A stretch of 64,000 nucleotides of DNA, taken from Halorubrum lacusprofundi ATCC 49239. Its GTDB lineage: Archaea; Halobacteriota; Halobacteria; Halobacteriales; Haloferacaceae. Each line of letters opens with the position of its first letter. Positions within the stretch are counted from its first letter, which is position 1. The position numbers and the translations under genes are program-made. Below, piece after piece: positions 44,965-51,681 of the stretch. The stretch is taken from the NCBI RefSeq assembly GCF_000022205.1, contig NC_012029.1, positions 1,178,001 to 1,242,000 on the forward strand. Reading direction: 5' to 3'. Below the pieces are notes generated by a model that saw only the letters and a program-made list of their open reading frames with translations, did not search any database and was not told the origin of the DNA.

Positions 44965-45963
44965 TCATAGCGTGATGACGGTGCTTCCTGGATTGTCTCC
45001 GCGTTCGTCGTTGGTGATCGCAATAACGAGACGAAGGCACAGCGCGAGGAACACTTGTGCTCGTGCGTGGACGCGGCCTCGGGCGCGAACGTGCCCGAGG
45101 CCGCAGTCCTTGACGGCGTCGTTGGTTCGTTCGACTCCACTCCGGCGGTTGTACGTCTCGTCTAGCGTCGATTGCTTCAGCTGAACGTCCTCGCTGTGTT
45201 CGTCGATGCGGGCTTCGACCCTGTACTCGATGTCTTTCGGATCGTCGGTGTTTCGTGCGTTGTACGGAGCGACTGGCACGACCCCTGCGGCCAGCAGGTG
45301 GTCGTGCCAGCCGAGCGTGTCGTAGGCGCTGTCTCCAAGCATCCAGATCGGTTTCTCGACGGCGAGCGCGTCACACGTGACGCGCATCGCCGTCTCCTCT
45401 GGCGCTTGCTTGCTCTCGGTGAACTCCGCGGCAATCGGGATCTTTTGCCCGGTCGAGACGATCGTACAGCCGTAGCCGTGGTAGTACTCTTCGGCGGTTG
45501 GATCGTAGCCTTTCGACGCGTCTTGGTCGGCGGGCATCGTCCTCACGTCGGTGGAATCGATGGAGTAGGTCAAGTCGAGCAGGCCGCGGCAGGCGGCCTG
45601 CTCGACGAGGCGGTCGAAGACCTCGTCGACGACGTGTTCGAGGTCGGTGAGGAAGCGATCGACCGCGTCTCTCGACGGCGGTCGATCGAAGCCACAGCTG
45701 AGCCAGACGACCGTGTTCTGGAGTTCTCGCGTGACTGGACGGATGCCGTAGACGTTCTTGTAGTAGCAGTGCAGGAACGCTCGGAAGAGTGCTGGTGGGT
45801 GATGATCTCGTGTTCGCCCCCGGCGAGCGGGGGCGAACACATCGAATTCTTCGAGAAAGTCGAACTCAAGATGCTCGAACAACGCGAGCGTCTCGGTCGC
45901 CATTACATTGAAGAACTCGTCGATAGAAGTCTCCTCTTGCAGGATGCTGGCGCTCGTAGACAC
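44965..45963 (-). CDS. DDE transposase of the 1069-bp IS
   Basis: 332 residues; a second possible start (MATETLALF) lies 20 codons in. The N-terminal half is helical, and the catalytic acids are Asp in YSIDSTDVRT (about 139), Asp in MLGDSAYDT (about 213) and Glu in SGVERTNDAVK (about 280), followed by the Arg/Lys spacing of IS4/IS5-type enzymes. No frameshift is seen. Three long perfect inverted repeats lie in the coding sequence, listed separately. Confidence 0.9.
   Translation of the reverse strand: MSTSASILQEETSIDEFFNVMATETLALFEHLEFDFLEEFDVFAPARRGRTRDHHPPALFRAFLHCYYKNVYGIRPVTRELQNTVVWLSCGFDRPPSRDAVDRFLTDLEHVVDEVFDRLVEQAACRGLLDLTYSIDSTDVRTMPADQDASKGYDPTAEEYYHGYGCTIVSTGQKIPIAAEFTESKQAPEETAMRVTCDALAVEKPIWMLGDSAYDTLGWHDHLLAAGVVPVAPYNARNTDDPKDIEYRVEARIDEHSEDVQLKQSTLDETYNRRSGVERTNDAVKDCGLGHVRARGRVHARAQVFLALCLRLVIAITNDERGDNPGSTVITL
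45073..45104. repeat. Perfect 12-bp inverted repeat inside IS transposase gene
   Basis: GCGGCCTCGGGC (45073-45084), 8-base loop, exact complement (45093-45104). Encodes the CGLGHVRARGR segment after the catalytic Glu. Confidence 0.85.
45574..45606. repeat. Perfect 14-bp inverted repeat inside IS transposase gene
   Basis: GTCGAGCAGGCCGC (45574-45587), 5-base loop, exact complement (45593-45606). Encodes VEQAACRGLLD, just before the first catalytic Asp. Confidence 0.85.
45810..45840. repeat. Perfect 13-bp inverted repeat inside IS transposase gene
   Basis: GTGTTCGCCCCCG (45810-45822), loop GCGAG, exact complement (45828-45840). It lies in the 5' part of the gene and encodes VFAPARRGRT. Confidence 0.85.
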
Positions 45964-46012
45964 AGTTCCAACATCCTGCGTCTTCGTGTGTGACGCTTTC
46001 TATGACACCCTC

Positions 46013-46396
46013 CGTCCATACCAAACAAGAAGCGCAGCTCGGAGAGATATATTTCGGCAAAACAGTTTGAGGTTCGAATTAGAAGGCGTTTTTTGTCGTT
46101 CGGTCCTGTTGTCGGGAGCCCTAAGATGAGGAACTCCGCCTCTCCTGACCGGAATCTCGTAGAGTGCGAGGCTATCTCTTGGAACGCCTCGTGCAAGTGT
46201 CCCGGCCCGGTCAGCCCGCTCGCCCTGAGTCTGGGCTACGTCACGGCGGCACGGAACGCGGGACAGCCCAAGGACGTGACCGGGGAGCGAGTCAATATGA
46301 GTGAGAAGGCTCTTGTCAAAGGTTATCGCGTGGAGTCAAGCGCACAAAATGCCGATAATATCAAGATTGTATTATGCCTACCAATGGTGGAAGCAT
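46013..46396. other. Interval without a recognised gene, right of the IS
   Basis: A plus-strand frame (46093-46446, 117 codons) and a minus-strand frame through the target site are open, but neither resembles a family I know. If the IS is removed, the minus frame continues in phase (…LFGMD joined to GQYCLLSERSERE) for about 86 residues to a stop. It might therefore have been a small gene broken by the IS, but the evidence is thin. Confidence 0.4.
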
Positions 46397-46645
46397 CTAT
46401 AGACTGTCTAACAATTTTTGTCTCTTTTCCTCAAACTCAGCATTAGTTATCAGTCCTTCGTCATTAAGTTGCTTGAGCTTCCGGATGAGTTCAATGGGGT
46501 CGCTTTCATCACTTTCCCCATTTGACGAGTTGGTGTCATTACCCACCCGTAATACAATCCGTTGTTTATTGCGCTTCTTGGACAACTTTCCGTAGGCAAC
46601 GTTCCCCAAGCCAGCGGTCCATATTGTGAGGGCCCCGGTTAATGC
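46397..46645 (-). pseudogene. Truncated SHOCT-domain protein
   Basis: The C-terminal 35 residues (DPIELIRKLKQLNDEGLITN, then AEFEEKRQKLLDSL) are a clear SHOCT domain. A short hydrophobic segment (ALTIWTAGLGNVAYG) and a basic/Asn-Ser linker precede it. Further upstream the frame runs into the antisense of the PAS fragment, so the natural N-terminus is missing. The DNA here is much AT-richer than its surroundings, a sign of separate origin. It is head-to-head with the PAS remnant, with the junction near 46625-46645. Confidence 0.65.
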
Positions 46646-47156
46646 GTACTGGAGCGGGGAAACCGTCCGCGTCACGAAGCAGGGAGACCGGCGTATCACG
46701 GATCACCGGCTAGCGGCAACCGAGAGCGGAAGCATCGTCTGTACAGCCCAAGATATTACCGGAGAGCGGACGACTGCGTCGACACAACACGGAGAGTTTT
46801 ACTTCCTCTTCGAGGGGGAAGACGAGAGCGCGTTCTATACCCTCGACCACGAGGGCTACGTGACCCGCTGGAACGACCGGGTTGAAGACGTGCTGGGGTA
46901 TTCGATCGAAGCCAGTCTCGGGACACATCTCGGGGCACACCTTTCCGGAGACCCAGCCGGCAAACAGCGTGCAGAAGAGCTCACCGAGGCTGCCGAAGCC
47001 GAGACGGAAGTCACGGCAAATCTGAAGTTCCAGCGAGACGACGGGAGTACGTTCACAGCCACAACGACCGTCGTCGCCAGTTACACGTCGGCAGGGACTC
47101 TTCGCGGGTTCGGTGTCGTGCTCGCATCGGCCGACGCACCAACGACACCCGCGTAG
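46626..47156 (+). pseudogene. PAS-domain fragment of a sensor protein
   Basis: 176 codons. Residues 1-47 look like the end of one PAS domain and its linker (RITDHRLAATESGSIVCTAQ, DITGER), and residues 55-170 form a second PAS domain (FYTLDHEGYVTRWNDRVEDVLGYS, then FQRDDGSTFTATTTVV). Neither a histidine-kinase core nor a DNA-binding domain follows; the protein stops right after the second PAS. Both ends appear lost, so it is probably a remnant of a multi-PAS kinase or bacterio-opsin activator-like regulator. It could still be translated from the GTG or ATG codons near its start. Confidence 0.65.
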
Positions 47157-47265
47157 CGGTCAGTCAGCGAGTTTGACGCCGCGTGACGACGACCCGGACT
47201 TCCTTATAAGGGCGGAGCCGCACATGCCACCGTCGCTGTCCGTCGAATCCGGCAGTGTTTCCGTC

Positions 47266-48369
47266 TCAATCCGCGGCGTCCGGCGCGCTGGTCGACCCCT
47301 CGAATCCGTCCTTGAGTGTCGGCGGTAGCTCGCCGTCGTATCCGTCGGGCACGTACGGGCAGAGCGGATCGCTCTCCAGCGGGTCCCCCGTCGTCGCGAA
47401 CGCTCGCGATCGGCTCCCGCCGCATACTTGGCGGAACTCGCAGGCACCGCACTTCCCCTTCAGCCGGTCCGGCTCGCGGAGCGACTCGAACAGGTCCCCG
47501 TTCCGGTAGATATCGACGATCGACCGATCGTGGACGTTACCGGCGGACTCCGGGAGGAATCCGGACGGGTACGCCTCTCCGGTGTGGCTCACGAACGCGA
47601 ACCCGCGGCCGGCGGTGATCCCGCCGCGCCGCCGGGTCGCCTCCTCGTCGCCGTCAGACTGAAGCCCGACCCGGCGGTAGAACGGCGCCTCAGTCGTCTT
47701 GACGCCGAACGGCTCTGACTCGGCGACACCGTGGAGCCACTCCATCACATCTTCAGCACGCTCCGGTGCGATCGGCTCCAGGATCCGCCCTCGGCCGACG
47801 GCGACGAGGAAGAACACGCTCCAGAGGACAGCGCCGAGGTCCCGCACGCGGTCACGGATTGCAGGGAGTTCGTCGACCGTCTCCGCGCAGACGGTTGTGT
47901 TGATCTGCAGCGGCAGCCCCGCCTCGGAGGCGGCCTCAGCCGCTTCCAGCGTGCTCTCGAAGCTCTCTTCGCCCCGGAACCGGTCGTGGCTCTCGCGCGT
48001 CGCGCCGTCGAGGCTGAGCGCCATCCGCCGGATCCCGGCGTCAGCGAGATCCTCGATCCGGTCGGCCGTCAGCGACTGCGTCCCGCTGGGGGTAATCGTC
48101 ATGCGGAGTCCCTGATCGTCGCCGTACGAAACCAGCTCTAGCAGGTCGTCTCTGGCGAGCGGATCGCCGCCAGAGAGCACGACGAGCTGGCCGTCCCCGA
48201 ACGTCGCCGCATCGTTGAGGAGCCGCTTCCCCTCCTCGGTCGACAGTTCGTCGGGGTGACGCGCCGGCTTCGCGTCGGCGCGACAGTGGCGGCAGGCGAG
48301 TCCGCACGCCTGCGTCACCTCCCAGATGAGAACCAGCGGCCGCCGGTCCGTGTCGAGGTTGTCGAACAT
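47266..48369 (-). CDS. Radical SAM/SPASM protein (TIGR04053/heme-pathway-like)
   Basis: A 367-residue iron-sulfur enzyme. The radical SAM cluster motif CGLACRHC (CX3CX2C) is near residue 22, the GGDP SAM-contact motif near 68 and a SPASM-type Cys-rich C-terminus (CGACEFRQVCGG) binds an extra cluster. Architecture and WEVTQACGLACRHCRA recall AhbC/AhbD/NirJ-like heme enzymes and TIGR04053. No heme gene is adjacent, so the substrate is not settled. The ATG at 48369 is chosen because the family begins a few residues before the Cys motif; 58 upstream codons are excluded. Confidence 0.85.
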   Translation of the reverse strand: MFDNLDTDRRPLVLIWEVTQACGLACRHCRADAKPARHPDELSTEEGKRLLNDAATFGDGQLVVLSGGDPLARDDLLELVSYGDDQGLRMTITPSGTQSLTADRIEDLADAGIRRMALSLDGATRESHDRFRGEESFESTLEAAEAASEAGLPLQINTTVCAETVDELPAIRDRVRDLGAVLWSVFFLVAVGRGRILEPIAPERAEDVMEWLHGVAESEPFGVKTTEAPFYRRVGLQSDGDEEATRRRGGITAGRGFAFVSHTGEAYPSGFLPESAGNVHDRSIVDIYRNGDLFESLREPDRLKGKCGACEFRQVCGGSRSRAFATTGDPLESDPLCPYVPDGYDGELPPTLKDGFEGSTSAPDAAD

Positions 48370-48736
48370 CGGCTCACTCAGTCCTCCCCGTCCTACCCGC
48401 TTGGGTCCTCTCCCGAACGTGTTCACGCACGCGGTAGAGCGGTGAATGTCGCCACCGCGTCGCTGAAGCCGTCCTCTGGGAGACCACGATCCCGACGACG
48501 CTGGTGAAGTGAACAAATCAGATCGACGCCTGCGCGACGACACCGACGTAGAGCCATCGTCGTCACCACAACCGTCGGTACTGAGGGCGCCCCTCCACCC
48601 GATTGGGAGAACCGGTCGATCGCGAGAAGGGGAGTTATTGATATAGCGGCATGGGGTTTATTTGGCTACTATCGAACACGGAATCCGTCGTACTATCGAC
48701 GACGAAACTGTACTAGAGCCGACTCGCGCCCAATCG
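48370..48736. other. Interval without a recognised gene
   Basis: 367 bases between the radical SAM start and the recombinase stop. An AT-richer patch around 48635-48700 (GTTATTGATATAG, GGTTTATTTGG) has TATA-like words but faces no gene start at the right distance. Confidence 0.45.
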
Positions 48737-49771
48737 CTACCTCAACAGCTGGTACACGTTCGCTTCGTACGTCTCGCGGACCTGATCACCCCAGTTGTGG
48801 GTGTACGTGTCGATTACGTCGTCGGCGACATCACCGCGTAGGTACTTGACGACGCCGCGATCGCCCGTCCGGTCCCGGAGATGCGTCGTGAAGAAGTGCC
48901 GGAAGTAGTGGGGCGTGACGTTCTCGGCGGCACCGCCACCCGTACGGTACCACCCCGCCTCGCGGGCGTATCGTTCGACAACGTGTCTGACCGCTTGCGG
49001 GTCAAGCCGCTCGCCCCATCCCTCCGCGGTGCCGACGAACAGTGGATCCGCCGAGGAGGGACCGTCCGGGCGCACCGCAAGCCACCGTTTCAGCGTCCCC
49101 ATCAACTCGTCGTCGATAGGGATCACGGTGGCGCGCTTGCGCTTGTTCGACGCGGTACGGGCCTCCCCGTTCAGCTCCTCGCCCACCGTCGCGTCCGGTG
49201 TGACGTACAGCGAGTTCGGCCGGTCCGCGAGGGCCGGTCGCGTTCCCAGTGCGAACGTCTCCCTGACCTCCTCGTCGTCGATCGCGAGATCGCGGAGATC
49301 GAGGTTACAGAGCTCACCCACCCGCATTCCGGTCTTCAACAGCGCGACGACGAGCGCGCGGTGGAGCGGATGCCGAATACCGGCGACAAATTCGCGCATC
49401 GCGGGGATCGAAACATCTCGCCGCGCCGGGTCCTTATCGACCGTCTCGTCCATCTCTTCCATCACGAGCGTCATCGGGTTCCCCTCAAAGACACCGACTT
49501 CAGTCATATACCCGTAGAACCGGTGGAGATACGCCGCGTACGTCGCCACCGTGCTATCGGCCGCGTCGCCGCGAAGCGAGTGGACGAACGCCATGCAGTC
49601 GCGGTGGGTAGCCGACGCCGGCGTCATGTCGTGATCGAGAAACGACTCGAACCGGCGGAGCACACGCTCGTAGGAGTCGCGAGTTCGTTCGGTCTTCCCG
49701 TGGTAGGTGAGGTCCTCGATGAAGTATCCGATCGGGTCGTCGACCTCGTCGGGGGCTCGCGTGCTACTCAT
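48737..49771 (-). CDS. Tyrosine recombinase/integrase (XerC/D-like)
   Basis: 344 residues. The N-terminal SAM-like DNA-binding domain (about 10-110) precedes the catalytic domain. Catalytic residues are visible: Arg in TGMRVGEL (about 150), Lys in the beta hairpin KRKRATVIPI, HxxR in HYFRHFFTTH (about 296), and the Tyr nucleophile in DTYTHNWG (about 325). It is translationally coupled to a ribbon-helix-helix protein upstream (8-base overlap). There are no phage genes around, so a chromosomal Xer-like or domesticated recombinase is more likely than an active provirus. Confidence 0.9.
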   Translation of the reverse strand: MSSTRAPDEVDDPIGYFIEDLTYHGKTERTRDSYERVLRRFESFLDHDMTPASATHRDCMAFVHSLRGDAADSTVATYAAYLHRFYGYMTEVGVFEGNPMTLVMEEMDETVDKDPARRDVSIPAMREFVAGIRHPLHRALVVALLKTGMRVGELCNLDLRDLAIDDEEVRETFALGTRPALADRPNSLYVTPDATVGEELNGEARTASNKRKRATVIPIDDELMGTLKRWLAVRPDGPSSADPLFVGTAEGWGERLDPQAVRHVVERYAREAGWYRTGGGAAENVTPHYFRHFFTTHLRDRTGDRGVVKYLRGDVADDVIDTYTHNWGDQVRETYEANVYQLLR

Positions 49772-50144
49772 CGATCAGCGTGTACCCTCCCTCCCGTCCG
49801 TTGTACCGGACGCGGTTGCGATCCTGGAGCGAATCGAGCGCGCCCTCCAGTCGTCCCTCGAAGTCGTCGAACACGGCGTCGACGAGTTCCTCCCACGAAA
49901 GCACTCCGTCGGAGAGCGCTGCTTCCACCCGCCTTTCGAGGTCGCTACCCCCGGGGTCAGACCCCGACGGATCGGGTTCGACAGGGTTATCGGCTCCGTC
50001 GATCGAAAAACCGCGTCTCCCGGCCTGTACCATCGTTCTAACGAACTCGCTTTGCGACATCCCCAGATCGTCGGCGTGATCCTGCCAGATCGCCTTCTGG
50101 TCTTCGGGGACATACGTCTTCACCGAGCGGCGGTCGTCGCTCAT
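49764..50144 (-). CDS. DUF5805 ribbon-helix-helix protein
   Basis: 126 residues. The first 45 form a ribbon-helix-helix DNA-binding fold (SVKTYVPEDQKAIWQDHADD, then MSQSEFVRTMVQAG). The C-terminal part is a winged-helix-like segment (LSWEELVDAVFDDFEGRLEGAL, then YNGREGGYTLI). I recall DUF5805 sitting directly upstream of an integrase in many haloarchaea. The overlap with the recombinase indicates one operon. As a small dimeric DNA binder it may autoregulate through the palindromes upstream or help position the recombinase (inference). Confidence 0.82.
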   Translation of the reverse strand: MSDDRRSVKTYVPEDQKAIWQDHADDLGMSQSEFVRTMVQAGRRGFSIDGADNPVEPDPSGSDPGGSDLERRVEAALSDGVLSWEELVDAVFDDFEGRLEGALDSLQDRNRVRYNGREGGYTLIDE

Positions 50145-50694
50145 CTCTCGTCCGAGGCTTCTCGGGCCGCCATCTTCAATCTATCCCACAATTCGGGATA
50201 AGGTCACTTATACAGTACTATAGTACTATCAAAGCCGGGGAAGACGTAGAATATATGGTTTTCTGGTACCAAATATATCTGAGTGTAGTACTAGAAAAGC
50301 AGATATAAATACTACCGGTCGATTCGATCGATCCGGTTCTCCCCCTTCGTCGGCGGGTGGTGTACCGGGCGGTATCACGTCGATCGAGATGGTGGCAGCG
50401 AGGGGTCGGGGTGGTTTTCCCGGACCACTGGCGATCGATGTTCGTCTCATCCGGTACCGTCATCGATCGAATCCGATCGACAGCCACCGCCTCGCGTGTA
50501 CAGTGACCGACACCCACTTTCTGTGGTCCGGTTGCCACGGCTCCGTCGAGGCGGATCGAGACATCGGGATCGACGGTGCGGTATCTACTGCAGAACAGTC
50601 AGAACAACGCGTCTCATCTCACATCTCTTCGGGGCGTTGAGGGCGATCGATCGCAAACGCGTATATCTCATACCGCTATAGAAAGCGCCGAGAG
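50145..50694. other. AT-rich regulatory interval upstream of the DUF5805-recombinase operon
   Basis: 550 bases with no gene. The part next to DUF5805 (50182-50294) holds a 6-bp hairpin TATCCC-N7-GGGATA (50182-50200), a TATA-like GTATAAGTG on the minus strand (50205-50213), a perfect 14-bp palindrome AGTACTATAGTACT (50214-50227), an imperfect AT-rich inverted repeat (50251-50278) and TAGTACTA (50286-50293), repeating the same half-site. The remainder shows no structure I can name. Confidence 0.6.
50214..50227. promoter_or_regulatory. 14-bp palindrome, candidate operator
   Basis: AGTACTATAGTACT, adjacent to the minus-strand TATA-like element of the DUF5805-recombinase operon. The half-site AGTACTA recurs at 50287-50293. 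Confidence 0.5.
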
Positions 50695-51600
50695 TCAGAC
50701 TCGGATCTCGGAGGACGATTTCTCGACCGCAATCGCATCGAGCGCGCGCCCGACGGCTGGGTCGTGTTCGGCGGCGTTCCGCATCAGCACGGTTTCGCTC
50801 GGGAACAGGTGCTCGCCGACGTCGAGCCCGTGTTCGCGGGCCGTCGACCCGGTGACCGTGAGGTAGACGCCGAGTCCAGTCCGGGCGATGGCGGCCTCCT
50901 CTTCCTCGTTCGCGTTCGGATAGACGAACTCGACGCCCTCCAGCGCGTCTGTTCCCAGCACCGCGGTAACGAGCCGTTCGTATCGCGGCGAAATACACAG
51001 CGACCCCTCGTACTTCGCGACGAAATCCCGATCGAAGTCAGTCCCCGGCTCGATTCCCTCCGGTCGCCCCATCAACGTGTGATAGACGGTGTCTCCGAGC
51101 CCGTTGACCACGCGCACGTCGGTGTCGACGGGGTCGATCCGCTCGTTGATGTCGGCGATCTGTCCGAGGCCGCCCGGTCGGATTCCGACGACCTCCTCCA
51201 AGACGAGGTCGGCGGAGTCGAACCCGACCGCGAACTCGTGGGTTCGGAGCGCTCGGAACGGCTCCTCACGGCCGACGAGCTTCAGCGTTACCTCGCCAAG
51301 GTCGACGGTGGCCGCGTCGAAGACGATCCGTCGGGGTTTGCCGTCGCGGTCGTCGCGCAGCAGCGTGAACTCGGGCTGGCGCGGGTTGTCGGGATCCGAG
51401 TACTCGATCAGCCGCTCGTACGGGCCGTCTTCGGCGTCGACGCGCCCCTTCGTGACGGCCTTCTCGTACCGGAGCGTGTTGCTCACGCGGTCCGCAAGCC
51501 CGTCAAGCCGGTCGTCGGGGCCGACGGCCGCGATCCGTTCGAGGACTGCTTCGAGCGGTCGGCCTTTCCGCGGCACGGCGACCGGTACCGGTTCGCTCAT
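50695..51600 (-). CDS. Unrecognised conserved-looking protein with HisG-like N-terminus
   Basis: 301 residues, soluble. It begins VPVAVPRKGRPLEAVLERI, which resembles the opening of ATP phosphoribosyltransferase (HisG), and a later segment (FDSADLVLEEVVGIRPGG) has the feel of the periplasmic-binding-protein-like fold of that enzyme. The phosphoribosyl diphosphate loop of HisG is not evident, so I do not call it HisG. The end contains FPSETVLMRNA. It is 82 bases downstream of the coiled-coil protein on the same strand, possibly one transcript. Confidence 0.7.
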   Translation of the reverse strand: MSEPVPVAVPRKGRPLEAVLERIAAVGPDDRLDGLADRVSNTLRYEKAVTKGRVDAEDGPYERLIEYSDPDNPRQPEFTLLRDDRDGKPRRIVFDAATVDLGEVTLKLVGREEPFRALRTHEFAVGFDSADLVLEEVVGIRPGGLGQIADINERIDPVDTDVRVVNGLGDTVYHTLMGRPEGIEPGTDFDRDFVAKYEGSLCISPRYERLVTAVLGTDALEGVEFVYPNANEEEEAAIARTGLGVYLTVTGSTAREHGLDVGEHLFPSETVLMRNAAEHDPAVGRALDAIAVEKSSSEIRV

Positions 51601-51681
51601 TGTCGGATCTGGGTCACCGCGGGTAAAACGGGTTGCGCTTTTCTCTCGGGGGGATTTCGATGCTGTCGTCGCGGTCCGCCG

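Larger units (their letters stand above)
44944..46012 (-). mobile_element. Insertion sequence, 1069 bp, IS4/IS5-type, apparently intact
   Basis: Perfect 15-bp ends: GAGGGTGTCATAGAA at 44944-44958 and its complement at 45998-46012. A 7-bp target duplication, CGTCCAT, is present at 44937-44943 and 46013-46019. One uninterrupted transposase gene fills the element. It is unrelated in ends and protein to the IS at 17161. It inserted 236 bases downstream of tRNA-Trp into DNA with no clear gene. Confidence 0.92.

Noticed and set aside
48370-48543. 58-codon N-terminal extension of the radical SAM gene
   Set aside because: Arg/Ser-rich and placed before the conserved family start; no promoter at the right distance from 48543.
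44708-48736. Integrated provirus or element using tRNA-Trp as attachment site
   Set aside because: No repeat of the tRNA 3' end seen, no phage genes, and the tyrosine recombinase is 4 kb away in an operon with a conserved chromosomal partner.
50695-51600. ATP phosphoribosyltransferase (HisG) assignment
   Set aside because: Only the N-terminal phrase resembles HisG; the phosphoribosyl diphosphate loop is not evident and no his genes adjoin.
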